This document shows, piece by piece, positions 15,916-24,118 of a stretch of 64,000 bases of DNA. Source of the DNA: Candidatus Rokuibacteriota bacterium (GTDB lineage Bacteria; Methylomirabilota; Methylomirabilia; Rokubacteriales; CSP1-6); NCBI GenBank assembly GCA_003221695.1, contig QHSX01000061.1, forward strand, positions 1 through 64,000. The letters run 5' to 3'. Position numbers and translations under genes: made by a program. Below the pieces are notes generated by a model. That model worked only from the letters and a program-made list of their open reading frames with translations. It was not told where the DNA came from and made no database searches. Every line of letters starts with the position of its first letter. The stretch's first letter is position 1.

Positions 15916-16700
15916 CCGGTGGAATGAATAGCGACGTGGGGGACGCCGCCGGATCGCACCTCGTCTCGGGCCACCCACCGATGGAGCCGACCTCACGGCC
16001 CCCGCTACAGAATCGTGTCGCGATCGTGACGGGGGGCACCGGCGCGCTCGGCCGGGCGGTGTCGCTGCGGTTCCTGACCGAGGGCGCGATCGTCGCCGTG
16101 CCGTACGCGGTCGAGACGGAGCGCGACGAGCTGCGCGCGCGGGCCACGGGAGCCGAACGCGACCGCCTCGTGACCGAGCCCGTGGACGTGACCGACCTCG
16201 CGGCGATGACCGCCTTCGTGGAGCGCACCCTGGCGGCCCGCGGGCGCGTGGACATCCTGGTCGGGGCCGTCGGCGGCTTCGCCGGCGGGTCGCTCCTCGA
16301 GACCGACGCGGCCGCCTGGCGGCGAATGCTCGACCTCAATCTCACGAGCGCCTTCACCGCGACGAAGACCGTGGCGCCGCACATGGTCCGCGCCCGGTAC
16401 GGGCGCGTCGTCCTCGTCGCCTCCCGCGCGGTGGTGCCACCGGTGGGCGGCTTCATCGCCTATACGGTGTCGAAGGCGGGGGTCATCACCTTCGTCCAGG
16501 CGCTCGCCCACGAGATGCGTGGGCACGGCGTCACGGTGAACGCGGTGCTGCCGAGCACGATGGACACGCCGGCGAACCGGGCCGCCATGCCCGACAGCGA
16601 CCGCCGCGGCTGGGTGCCCGTCGAGGCCGTGGCCGACGCGATCGCGCTGCTCGCGCGTGAAGAGTCGGCCCACATCACCGGTACGCTGCTCGCCGTCTAG
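15912..16700 (+). CDS. SDR-family oxidoreductase
   Basis: About 262 residues, NAD(P)-dependent classical SDR. TGGTGALGRA is the cofactor glycine motif, VGAVGG replaces NNAG, and the catalytic Tyr/Lys lie in YTVSKAG with Ser in VLVASRA. The start is the GTG overlapping the ParB-domain stop; ATG 15924 or ATG 15981 are possible, since the first ~35 residues precede the Rossmann strand. Reduces or oxidises a carbonyl/alcohol, substrate unknown. Last gene of the liv operon. Confidence 0.87.
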   Translation: MTGGMNSDVGDAAGSHLVSGHPPMEPTSRPPLQNRVAIVTGGTGALGRAVSLRFLTEGAIVAVPYAVETERDELRARATGAERDRLVTEPVDVTDLAAMTAFVERTLAARGRVDILVGAVGGFAGGSLLETDAAAWRRMLDLNLTSAFTATKTVAPHMVRARYGRVVLVASRAVVPPVGGFIAYTVSKAGVITFVQALAHEMRGHGVTVNAVLPSTMDTPANRAAMPDSDRRGWVPVEAVADAIALLAREESAHITGTLLAV

Positions 16701-16771
16701 GAGGATGAGCCCGCGCGCAGCCGGGGCCGGCGTTCACGTGCGCCGGGGATCGCGGGACCACAGATAGGACC

Positions 16772-17953
16772 TTGGGCGTGTACCCCCACCAGGCCGAGCG
16801 GCTCACGGCCGCGCTCGAGCTCGACGGCCTCGCAGCGCTCGTCGCCGCAACGCCCGCGAACGTGTTCTACGTCACCGGGTACGGGCGCCCCTCCCAAGCC
16901 GTCGATCCGTCGGCCGAGTTCTTCGCCGTGTTCACGCGTCGTGGGACCGCGCTCGTCGTGCCCGCGATCGAGGCCCCGGCCGTCGCCGGCGAGCCCGCCG
17001 AAGCGGACCACGTCGTCTGCTACGGCGCGTTCGTCGCCGGGGTCGGCGAGCGTCGCGACGAGCGCGCGCGGCGGGTCGCCGCCTGGGTCCAGGAACCCGC
17101 GGCCGATCCGGCCGAGGGGCTCGCCCGGGCGCTCGACGCGCTCTCCATCGGGCGGGGCCGGGTCGGGCTCGACGCGGAGGGCGCGCCCGAGGCGACGCGT
17201 CGCCGGCTGGCCGAGCGCCTTCCGACGCTCTCGCTGGTGGATGGGACCGCCGCCCTTGCCCGGGCGCGCGCGGTCAAGGGCCCGTGGGAGGTCGAGTGTC
17301 TGGCGCGCGCGCTCGGCACCGCCGAGGAGGCGGTGAACGAGGTGCTCCAGATGCTCAAACCGGGCGTCGGTGAGCGCGAAGCGGCGACGCTCTACGAGGC
17401 CGAGGTCCGAAAGCGCGGCGCGGAGCCGTTCGCGACGCGCATCCTGATGGGCGAGCGGTCCGCGCTCCCGGCCGCGTCCCCGTCGGGGACGGCGCTCCAG
17501 CCGGGAGACCTCGTGAGGCTCGAGGTCGGCTGCGTGGTCAGGGGCTATCGCTCCGCCGTCGCGCGCACCGCCGTGATGGGGGAGCCGACCGCGCTCCAGG
17601 AGGCGCGCCATGCGGCGATCCTGGCGGGCGCCGAGGCCGCGATCGACGCGATCCGGCACGGCGTCTCCGCCGGCCTCGTGTTCGACGCGGCGATCCGCGC
17701 CGTGAGCGAGGCCGGCCTTCCTGGCTACCGACGCGACCACGTTGGCCACGGGATCGGCCTCTGCGCCGTCGAGTCTCCCTGGCTCGCGCCGAGCAGCCCC
17801 GCGACGCTCGAGACCGGCATGGTGCTGAGGGTCGAGACGGTCTACGTGGCGTCCGGCTGGGGCGGCCTCGGTGTCGCGGACACCGTGCTGGTGACGCCGA
17901 AGGAAGCGCGCGTCCTGAACCGCTCCGAGCGTGGCCTGATCATTCTCGACTGA
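16772..17953 (+). CDS. M24-fold (creatinase/prolidase-like) protein lacking metal ligands
   Basis: 393 residues: N-terminal creatinase-like domain (1-165) and C-terminal pita-bread domain (165-393). Metallopeptidases of this fold need Asp, Asp, His, Glu, Glu. Here the first Asp is Glu251 (VRLEVGCVV), the second is Ala262 (GYRSAVART), His326 is kept (GHGIGL), Glu355 is kept (LRVETVY) and the last Glu is Ala369 (GLGVADTV). It therefore cannot bind the dimetal centre and is either a metal-free creatinase-type hydrolase or a pseudoenzyme. The TTG start at 16772 is uncertain; GTG 16778 is equally good. Stand-alone gene 71 bases after the SDR. Confidence 0.85.
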   Translation: MGVYPHQAERLTAALELDGLAALVAATPANVFYVTGYGRPSQAVDPSAEFFAVFTRRGTALVVPAIEAPAVAGEPAEADHVVCYGAFVAGVGERRDERARRVAAWVQEPAADPAEGLARALDALSIGRGRVGLDAEGAPEATRRRLAERLPTLSLVDGTAALARARAVKGPWEVECLARALGTAEEAVNEVLQMLKPGVGEREAATLYEAEVRKRGAEPFATRILMGERSALPAASPSGTALQPGDLVRLEVGCVVRGYRSAVARTAVMGEPTALQEARHAAILAGAEAAIDAIRHGVSAGLVFDAAIRAVSEAGLPGYRRDHVGHGIGLCAVESPWLAPSSPATLETGMVLRVETVYVASGWGGLGVADTVLVTPKEARVLNRSERGLIILD

Positions 17954-18066
17954 CGCCCAGACCTCCGGAAACTCGAACGTTTCTCGTCTCTCGCTGTAAA
18001 CGATCCGATACGCCCGGGCGTCTTATCAGCCAAGCAGTCAAACACTCGACCAGGAGGGGAACGGAG

Positions 18067-18444
18067 ATGAACACGCTGAAGACGCTCGTGGCGGCAGCAG
18101 TGGTGGCGGGCGGCATGGCGCTCGCGCTCCACGCCGGCCCGGCGAGCGCCCAGGAGGTCAAGAACGACCTCAAGGACATCAAGCAGGATCGGCGGGAGAT
18201 CCGCCAGGACACGAAGGAGATCCGGCAGGACCGGCGCGACCTTCGACAGGACCGCCGAGAGCTTTACCAGGACCGCAAGACCGGTGACAAGGATGCGGTC
18301 AAGGGGGACCTCAAGGATCTGAAAGAGGATCGCAAGGACCTCAAGGCGGACCTGAAGGACCGCCGCCAGGACCGACGCGACCTCCGCCGCGACCGTCGCG
18401 ACCTGCGGCGTGACGTGCGCGAGAAGGGCGAGGATCAGAAGTAA
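18067..18444 (+). CDS. Secreted heptad-repeat, highly charged protein
   Basis: 125 residues, no named family recognised. A Sec signal (VAAAVVAGGMALALHAGPASA) is followed by two runs of about five 7-residue repeats of the form D-R-R-D-L-R-Q, broken by KTGDKDAVKG. The regular seven-residue period with Leu/Ile at one position and alternating Asp/Arg or Lys predicts a long charged helix or coiled coil in the periplasm. Strong AGGAGGGG ribosome-binding site. It is followed by a terminator-like hairpin, so it is a separate transcript from the sigma-factor operon. Confidence 0.75.
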   Translation: MNTLKTLVAAAVVAGGMALALHAGPASAQEVKNDLKDIKQDRREIRQDTKEIRQDRRDLRQDRRELYQDRKTGDKDAVKGDLKDLKEDRKDLKADLKDRRQDRRDLRRDRRDLRRDVREKGEDQK

Positions 18445-18461
18445 GCGCTGAAGCCCGAGGT

Positions 18462-18488
18462 GGGCGGGGAGCCCGGCGCTCCCCGCCC
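18462..18488 (+). terminator. Terminator-like hairpin
   Basis: GGGCGGGGAGC and GCTCCCCGCCC form a perfect 11-bp stem with a 5-base loop (CCGGC), followed by TTGCGATT. The T-tract is weak but position, 18 bases after the stop of the heptad-repeat gene, fits a transcription end or processing structure ahead of the sigma-factor gene. Confidence 0.6.
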
Positions 18489-18508
18489 TTGCGATTCATG
18501 AACCAGGA

Positions 18509-19108
18509 GTGGGATGGTGGGGACGAGAGGACGATCCGAGGGTGGAGCTCTCCGATGAGGTGCTGTGCCGGCGCGCGGCCGACCGCGACGAGGCGGCGTT
18601 CGACGTCCTCGTGGCGCGCTACCAGGCGCGCGCATACCGGCTCGCATGGTCCATCGTGCGGAACGCCGAGGACGCGCGCGACCTGTCGCAGGAGGCCTTC
18701 ATCCGGGTCTATCAGTCGGCGGGGAGCTTCGACGGGCGCTCGAAGTTCTCGACCTGGTTCTACCGCATCCTCGTCAACGTTTGCTTGGATCATCGGCGCA
18801 AGCACCGGTGGTGGACGCTCTGGACTCGTGACGCGGGCGATCCCGAGTCGGGCGAGTCGCTGCTCGACCGCCAGCCGGCGCCGTCCCGGGACCCGGTGGA
18901 CGCCATCGGACGGGAGCAGACGTTGAAGCGGCTCTGGGAGGCCGTGGGCCGGCTCGCGCCGCAGCAGCGCGCGGCGGTGATCCTCCAGGTGCAGGAGGAG
19001 CTGCCGACGCCGGAGATCGCGGCGGTGCTCAAGTGCTCGGAGGCGACGGTGCGAGTGCATCTGCACCGCGCGCTCACAACGCTCAGGAAGACGATGGGGA
19101 CGACCTGA
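18509..19108 (+). CDS. ECF-type sigma-70 factor
   Basis: 199 residues. Region 2: AFDVLVARYQARAYRLAWSI and EDARDLSQEAFIRVYQSAGSF, then KFSTWFYRILVNVCLDHRRK; region 4: LAPQQRAAVILQVQEELPTPEIAAVLKCSEATVRVHLHRAL, given here in parts as LAPQQRAAVILQVQ and EIAAVLKCSEATVRVHLH, the helix-turn-helix that reads the -35. Start is GTG 18509 or GTG 18542, the latter aligning with the usual beginning (VELSDE). It directs RNA polymerase to a stress regulon; the following membrane protein is the probable anti-sigma factor. Confidence 0.92.
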   Translation: MGWWGREDDPRVELSDEVLCRRAADRDEAAFDVLVARYQARAYRLAWSIVRNAEDARDLSQEAFIRVYQSAGSFDGRSKFSTWFYRILVNVCLDHRRKHRWWTLWTRDAGDPESGESLLDRQPAPSRDPVDAIGREQTLKRLWEAVGRLAPQQRAAVILQVQEELPTPEIAAVLKCSEATVRVHLHRALTTLRKTMGTT

Positions 19109-19109
19109 C

Positions 19110-19514
19110 ATGGCGACGCATCCCGACCCGGAGCTCGAGCAGTTCCGCGACCTCCTCGCCGACCTCGCGCACGCGGTGGAGCGACCGCCGGACGTCCACT
19201 GGGGCGCCTATCGCGCCGAGCTTCGCGCGAAGCTCGAGACGCGCCTCGCGCGTCGGCGCGCGTGGTGGCGGCGCCCGGTGCCGCTCGCGCTCTCGGCGAG
19301 CCTCGCGGGCGCGCTCGTGGCCTTCACACTCGTCGCCCTCCAGAGCCAGCGTCAGAGCGGGACCGGCGCGGACCTGGCCGCCGTCGAAGAGGCGGCCATC
19401 GGCAACCGCCTGGAACTGCTCGAGCAGTACCGGGTCGTCGAGCACCTCGACCTCCTGGAGGAGTTCGACGTGATCCGTGACCTCGATCGGCTCACCGTCG
19501 AGCGGACGGGCTAG
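19110..19514 (+). CDS. Probable anti-sigma factor (single-pass membrane protein)
   Basis: 134 residues: a cytoplasmic N-terminal region (~55 residues, ending in an Arg-rich RLARRRAWWRRP), one membrane helix (VPLALSASLAGALVAFTLVAL) and an acidic Leu-rich periplasmic tail (LLEQYRVVEHLDLLEEFDVI). There is no zinc-binding HxxxCxxC. Placement one base after the sigma gene and the topology are typical of ECF anti-sigma factors; the assignment is inference from context. Confidence 0.6.
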   Translation: MATHPDPELEQFRDLLADLAHAVERPPDVHWGAYRAELRAKLETRLARRRAWWRRPVPLALSASLAGALVAFTLVALQSQRQSGTGADLAAVEEAAIGNRLELLEQYRVVEHLDLLEEFDVIRDLDRLTVERTG

Positions 19515-19516
19515 CC

Positions 19517-19789
19517 GTGACGCGACGGGTCGCGTGGCTCGCGGTTGTGCTGCTCGGCGTAGGCTCGGCGCTCGCCGCCCCGCCGGGCGCACCACACGCG
19601 GCGGACCCGACGCCCGACGCGCAGATGCTGCTCGACCTCGATCTCCTGAAGGACGCCGATCTCGCGCGAGACCGGAACCTCCTCACGCGGATGCGGCTCG
19701 TGGAGCGGCTCAGGGTGCTGGAGACGCTGCCCGTCCTCGACTCCGAGACGCCGACCGGGGCGCCTTCCAGGGAGGTGAAGCGACCATGA
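19517..19789 (+). CDS. Small secreted protein of sigma-factor cluster
   Basis: 90 residues, family not recognised. A Sec signal peptide (VAWLAVVLLGVGSALAAPPG) precedes an acidic, leucine-rich stretch (MLLDLDLLKDADLARDRNLL and RLRVLETLPVLDS) that resembles the tail of the preceding membrane protein (LLEQYRVVEHLDLLEEF), possibly an interacting or duplicated module. Starts two bases after its stop and overlaps the DUF3106 gene by ATGA. Confidence 0.6.
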   Translation: MTRRVAWLAVVLLGVGSALAAPPGAPHAADPTPDAQMLLDLDLLKDADLARDRNLLTRMRLVERLRVLETLPVLDSETPTGAPSREVKRP

Positions 19790-20442
19790 AGGCCCGCTGG
19801 GTGCCGGGGCTCCTCATCCTCATCGCGCCCGTGCTGACCGGGACGCGCGAGGTCGCGTGGGGTCAGGCGCCGCAGATCGAGGGACTCGAGCGACTCACCC
19901 CGGAGGAGCGCGGGATCGCCGAACGCAATCTCGAGCGATGGCGGAGCCTTTCGCCCGAGGAGCGCGCGCGCGTGCTCGAGAACTACCGTCACTGGAAGTC
20001 CATGTCGCCCGAGGAGCGGAAGGCCGCGAAGGAGAGCTTCAAGCGTTACAGGGCGCTGCCGCCCGACGAGAAGGCGCGGATCATCCAGGACTTCCAGCGC
20101 TGGAACGAGCTGCCCGAGGCGCGGCGGCAGGAGCTGCAGAAGGCGTACGAGCGCTTCCAGCAGCTTCCCCCCGAGCGGCGCGAGCGCATCCTCCAGCGCT
20201 CCCGCCAGTGGGATGCGATGTCGCCCGAGGAGCGGGAGCGCGTCATGAAGAACTACGAGCGCTGGAAGAACATGACCCCCGACGAGCGCGCCCAGGCGCG
20301 CGAGCACTTCCGTCAATTGCCCCCGGAGGAACGTGAGCGGCTTCGCGAGCAGTGGCGCCGAGCGACACCGGAGGAGCGCGAGCGGCTCAAGCGACAGTAC
20401 CGCGGCCCGCGGCCGCTCCAGGGCCAGGAGGCGCCGAGGTGA
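19786..20442 (+). CDS. DUF3106-type PEER-repeat periplasmic protein
   Basis: 218 residues: signal peptide to about residue 28, then ten tandem repeats. Seven are 18 residues of the form L-S-P-E-E-R-x5-N-x-x-R-W-x-x; the last three are shortened to 15 (for example LPPEERERLREQWRR). This is the DUF3106 pattern; function unknown. The charge and helical period suggest an elongated helical-hairpin solenoid. Genes of this kind often lie beside ECF sigma/anti-sigma pairs, where they may sense envelope stress (inference). ATGA overlap upstream, GTGA overlap downstream. Confidence 0.8.
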   Translation: MKARWVPGLLILIAPVLTGTREVAWGQAPQIEGLERLTPEERGIAERNLERWRSLSPEERARVLENYRHWKSMSPEERKAAKESFKRYRALPPDEKARIIQDFQRWNELPEARRQELQKAYERFQQLPPERRERILQRSRQWDAMSPEERERVMKNYERWKNMTPDERAQAREHFRQLPPEERERLREQWRRATPEERERLKRQYRGPRPLQGQEAPR

Positions 20443-22091
20443 GGCGGCTCGCCGTCGCCTTCCTCATGCTCGGCGCGCTGACCGGTGGCGGCGTCCCCGC
20501 GTCCGGCGCCGGCCCCGGCCCGGGCGCTCTGGGGGAGGAGCCAACGCGCGGCGCCCCGCCCCTGGCGGACGACCGGCGGATCCTCCATGTGTTGAATCGT
20601 CTCGCGCTCGGTCCGCGACCCGGCGACCTCGAGCGGGTGCGGGCGGTCGGCGTCGACGCGTGGATCGAGCGCCAGCTCCACCCGGAGACGATCGCCGACG
20701 CCGCGACGGAGCGGGCGCTGGCGACGCTCGCGTCGCTCCGCCTGTCGATCCCGGAGGCGCTCCGCGACTACCCGCGACCCGAACCGAAGCTCAGGGAGAA
20801 ACTCCAGGCGGGCCAGCTGACACGCCAGGAGATGATGGAGCTGTACCCGCCCGAGAAACGGCCCTTCAGGATCACGGCGGAGCTCCAGGCCGCGAAGATG
20901 CTCCGCGCGGTCGAGAGTGAGCGCCAGCTCCAAGAGGTCATGGTCGACTTCTGGTTCAACCACTTCAACGTGTTCGCCGCGAAGGGCGACGTCCGCTGGT
21001 ACGTCGCGGCCTACGAGCGCGACGTCATCCGCCCGAACGCGCTGGGCCGCTTTCCCGACCTCGTCCGCGCCAGCGCGCGCCATCCGGCGATGCTCTTCTA
21101 CCTGGACAACTGGCTCTCCGCCCGGCCGGACTTCACCGTGCCCGCGGGGGGCCCCAAGGGTGGCCGGAAGGCGGGGCTGAACGAGAACTACGCGCGCGAG
21201 CTGATGGAGCTGCACACGCTCGGCGTGGACGGCGGATATACGCAGGCGGACGTCACGGAAGTCGCCCGCGCCTTCACGGGCTGGTCGATCGACCGGCCAC
21301 AGACCGAAGGGCGCTTCGCGTTCCGCCCGCGCATGCACGACACGGGCGAGAAGGTGGTGCTCGGCCACCGGATCCCGGCGGGCGGCGGCCAGGACGACGG
21401 CGAGCGGGTGCTCGCGATCCTGACCCACCATCCCGCGACTGCCCGCTTCATCGCCACCAAGCTCGTGCGCCGGTTCGTCGCAGACACGCCGCCGCCCCCG
21501 CTCGTCCAGCGCGTCGCCGCGACCTATCTCAGCACCGACGGCGACGTCCGGGCGATGCTGCGCACGATCGTCGCGGCGCCCGAGTTCGTCTCCGCGGAGG
21601 CGTACCGGGCGAAGGTCAAGACGCCGTTCGAGTTCGTCGCGAGCGCGGTCCGCGCGCTCGGCGCGACCGTGGACGCCCAGGGGGCGTTCGACCTCGCGCG
21701 GGCGAGCGCCGAGATCGGCGAGCCGCTCTACCAGGCGCAGCCGCCGACCGGCTACCCGGACCGCGCCGAGGCGTGGGTGAACTCCGGGGCGCTCCTGGCG
21801 CGGATGAACTTCGCCCTGGCCCTCGCGAGGAGCCGCTACCCGCGCGTCGCCGTAGACCCGGGCTCACTGGTCACCGGCGCCGACCCACGATCGCCTGACG
21901 CCGTGCTGGACCGGCTGCTCGCCGCGCTCGTCGCCGGACAGGCGAGCGCCGAGACACGCGCCGTCCTCACGGGAGAGCTCACGAACCCACAGATCACGCG
22001 CCTGACGGCCGAGGACCGCGGCCCGGCGTCGACGGACGTCGCCACGCTCGCCGCGCTGGTCCTGGGGTCGCCCGAGTTTCAACGGCGGTAG
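20439..22091 (+). CDS. DUF1800 family protein
   Basis: 550 residues with a signal peptide (VAFLMLGALTGGGVPASGAG). Family landmarks: LHVLNRLALGPRPGDLERVR near residue 50, LQEVMVDFWFNHFNVFA, LNENYARELMELHTLGVDGG and TQADVTEVARAFTGWSI. DUF1800 proteins are exported, of unknown biochemistry, and almost always paired with a DUF1501 gene, as here. GTG start overlapping the DUF3106 stop. Confidence 0.9.
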   Translation: MRRLAVAFLMLGALTGGGVPASGAGPGPGALGEEPTRGAPPLADDRRILHVLNRLALGPRPGDLERVRAVGVDAWIERQLHPETIADAATERALATLASLRLSIPEALRDYPRPEPKLREKLQAGQLTRQEMMELYPPEKRPFRITAELQAAKMLRAVESERQLQEVMVDFWFNHFNVFAAKGDVRWYVAAYERDVIRPNALGRFPDLVRASARHPAMLFYLDNWLSARPDFTVPAGGPKGGRKAGLNENYARELMELHTLGVDGGYTQADVTEVARAFTGWSIDRPQTEGRFAFRPRMHDTGEKVVLGHRIPAGGGQDDGERVLAILTHHPATARFIATKLVRRFVADTPPPPLVQRVAATYLSTDGDVRAMLRTIVAAPEFVSAEAYRAKVKTPFEFVASAVRALGATVDAQGAFDLARASAEIGEPLYQAQPPTGYPDRAEAWVNSGALLARMNFALALARSRYPRVAVDPGSLVTGADPRSPDAVLDRLLAALVAGQASAETRAVLTGELTNPQITRLTAEDRGPASTDVATLAALVLGSPEFQRR

Positions 22092-22099
22092 GCGACGCG

Positions 22100-23329
22100 A
22101 TGAACCGACGGACCTTCCTCAGGTGTGGAGCATGCGCGCTCGTGGCGCTCGGCGGGCCGCCGCGGTTTCTCGTCCGGACCGCTGCGGCGACGGCGGCCCG
22201 AGGCAAGGTCCTCGTCGCCGTCTTCCAGCGGGGCGCCGTCGACGGGCTCAGCATGGTCGTGCCCCACGGCGACCCGGCGTACGCCGCCGCCCGCCAGACC
22301 ATCGCGCTCAGACCGCCGAAGCGCGGTGAGGCGGACCGCGCGGTCGACCTCGATGGCTTCTTCGCGCTGCATCCCGGGTTGGCGCCGCTCGTGCCGCTCT
22401 GGGAGAGCCGCTCGCTCGCGATCGTCCACGCCTGCGGCTCGCCCGACACGACCCGCTCGCACTTCGACGCCCAGGACTACATGGAGTCGGGGTCGCCGGG
22501 AGTCAAGAGCACGCCCGACGGCTGGCTCGCACGCGCCGTGAAGGGGCTCCCACAGCCGAAGGCCTCGCCGTTCCGCGCCGTCGCGCTGGGCCCGATCCTT
22601 CCGCGCGCGCTCCAGGGCGACGTCGGAGCGGTCGCGATGGCGTCGCTCGACCGCTTCGATGTTCGTGCCGGGGACACCGGCGCCCGCGGCGGCTTCGAGG
22701 CGCTCTACGCCCGGAGCGTGAGCGACCTCCTGTCGGGCACGGGGCGCGAGACGCTCGAAGCAGTGAAGATGCTGCGGAGCGCCGACGCGGCGCGCATCCC
22801 GCCCGCGAACGGCGCCCTCTACCCGCGCGGCCCGTTCGGCGAGTCGATGCGCCAGATCGCCCAGCTCATCAAGGCGAATATCGGGCTCGAGGTCGCCTTC
22901 GCCGACATGCAGGGGTGGGACACCCATGTCGGCCAGGGTGCCGAGCAAGGCCAGCTCGCGGCCCGGTTGCGCGAGTTCGGCGGGGCGCTCGCCGCCTTCG
23001 CGCAGGATCTCGGCGACCGGATGGCCGACGTCGTCGTCCTCACCATGTCCGAGTTCGGGCGCACGGTCGTGGAGAACGGCAACCGCGGCACCGACCACGG
23101 CCACGCGACCGCGATGCTCGCCCTGGGCGGCGGCGTCCGCGGGGGCCGTGTCTACGGGCGCTGGCCGGGGCTCGCGCGCGAGCAGCGCTTCGAGGGGCGC
23201 GACCTCGCGGTGACGACCGACTTCCGCACGCTCTTCGGCGAGGTCGCTCGCTCCCACCTCGGCGTCCCGACGGCGCCGCTCTTCCCCGGCTGGACACCGT
23301 CCCGCCCTCCGCTCGGCCTGTTCGCGTAG
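22100..23329 (+). CDS. DUF1501 family protein, Tat-exported
   Basis: 409 residues. The N-terminus NRRTFLRCGACALVALGG is a twin-arginine signal. The body shows the alkaline-phosphatase-like DUF1501 pattern: VAVFQRGAVDGLSMVVPHGD, ALHPGLAPLVPLWES, HACGSPDTTRSHFDAQDYME, then VVVLTMSEFGRTVVENG and GTDHGHATAMLALGG, with Asp/His residues able to bind metal. Function unknown; forms a two-gene unit with the DUF1800 gene and ends the sigma-factor operon. Confidence 0.9.
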   Translation: MNRRTFLRCGACALVALGGPPRFLVRTAAATAARGKVLVAVFQRGAVDGLSMVVPHGDPAYAAARQTIALRPPKRGEADRAVDLDGFFALHPGLAPLVPLWESRSLAIVHACGSPDTTRSHFDAQDYMESGSPGVKSTPDGWLARAVKGLPQPKASPFRAVALGPILPRALQGDVGAVAMASLDRFDVRAGDTGARGGFEALYARSVSDLLSGTGRETLEAVKMLRSADAARIPPANGALYPRGPFGESMRQIAQLIKANIGLEVAFADMQGWDTHVGQGAEQGQLAARLREFGGALAAFAQDLGDRMADVVVLTMSEFGRTVVENGNRGTDHGHATAMLALGGGVRGGRVYGRWPGLAREQRFEGRDLAVTTDFRTLFGEVARSHLGVPTAPLFPGWTPSRPPLGLFA

Positions 23330-23600
23330 TCCCGAAGCGCCCACACGCTGACCGACGCTGGTGAGAACCCTGACGGAGGCGTAGGGACTTTTCCGCGTTG
23401 ACAACTCACGGGCACCTCCCCGAATGATGATGAAGACCGCCCTCACGTCCCGTCAGATTCCCGGGACCGGCGTCATCTGGAAGATCTGCCGGGAGTAGCC
23501 TGACCGCCCGATCTCTCACCACGAGAGTGCGCGCCGTCCCGGCTTGGGGGCGCGGGAAAGGAGGTTGGCGTTGCGGAAGGCTCGACGAGATTAATACGGC
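23330..23600. other. Non-coding stretch upstream of Cys-rich secreted gene
   Basis: No gene is supported in these ~270 bases. They contain a TTGACA at 23398-23403 without a recognisable -10, a small hairpin CTCTC-ACCAC-GAGAG (23513-23527), and a possible weak promoter TTGCGG...TAATAC (23571-23597, 15-base spacer) just before the next gene. The region has room for a regulatory leader, but no known riboswitch class was recognised. Confidence 0.5.
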
Positions 23601-23621
23601 GTAGGCGCCGCGAGCGCCTAC
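23601..23621 (+). promoter_or_regulatory. 5' leader hairpin of Cys-rich secreted gene
   Basis: GTAGGCGC and GCGCCTAC form a perfect 8-bp stem with loop CGCGA, ending three bases before the GGGAGGAG ribosome-binding site of the gene at 23639. It could be an mRNA stabiliser, a translation switch or a protein-binding operator. Confidence 0.5.
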
Positions 23622-23638
23622 CAGGGAGGAGCAGTCGC

Positions 23639-24100
23639 ATGCAGAAAGCACTCGTATTCGGCCCGACGGTCGCGCTGGTCTGTCTAGGCTGGATCGCAAC
23701 GGCGCAGGCGGAGTCACTGAAGACGGACTTTGCGCTCTTGAACGAACCGGGGGGAGACCAGAACGTCATCTGCAGGTGTGCCGGCCCTCAGGGGCTGCCC
23801 ACAGGCTGCCAGATCAAGGTCACGATGGGGAATCGGAACGATCCTGGCCTGGGTGGTGTGAACGGGTTCGTCAGAGTCACATACAATGACCTCGACTTCG
23901 TCGACTACCCCATTCCTGCGGGGACGACCTTGAACATCACCATGGCGGCCGGAGGTTCAGATTCGGATAAGGCGGTCAAGGTGAGCGGAGACGGGTCGGG
24001 TGGTTCGATGCTGGTCGGTCAAATGAGTGCGGAAAGTTCGCAGACGGTTCGCTGCTGCACCAGCCCGGCCTCGGATTGTCAGACGTTCCCGGTGCCGTGA
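23639..24100 (+). CDS. Cysteine-containing secreted protein, unknown
   Basis: 153 residues, no family recognised. Signal peptide with cleavage after IATAQA (about residue 24). The mature domain looks all-beta and holds six cysteines: ICRCAGPQG, TGCQIKV, RCCTSPASDC, likely forming disulfides in the periplasm or outside. The DNA is visibly less GC-rich, with relaxed third positions (ACA, AAT, GGT, TCA codons), unlike its neighbours, which suggests recent acquisition. Strong ribosome-binding site; monocistronic between two hairpins. Confidence 0.7.
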   Translation: MQKALVFGPTVALVCLGWIATAQAESLKTDFALLNEPGGDQNVICRCAGPQGLPTGCQIKVTMGNRNDPGLGGVNGFVRVTYNDLDFVDYPIPAGTTLNITMAAGGSDSDKAVKVSGDGSGGSMLVGQMSAESSQTVRCCTSPASDCQTFPVP

Positions 24101-24118
24101 GGTTCGACTGACTGGGGC

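Noticed and set aside
16727-16746. Hairpin CCGGCG-TTCACGTG-CGCCGG between SDR and M24 genes as a terminator
   Set aside because: Only a 6-bp stem with an 8-base loop and no T-tract; such pairings are common by chance in this GC-rich DNA.
17967-17990. Possible ECF-sigma promoter (GGAAAC...CGTCTC) upstream of the heptad-repeat gene
   Set aside because: Spacing between the boxes is 12 bases, too short for the 15-17 expected; only a GAAAC/GTTTC inverted repeat remains.
23398-23426. TTGACA as a promoter for the Cys-rich gene
   Set aside because: No -10-like sequence at 16-18 bases (CGAATG region) and the site is over 200 bases from the gene.
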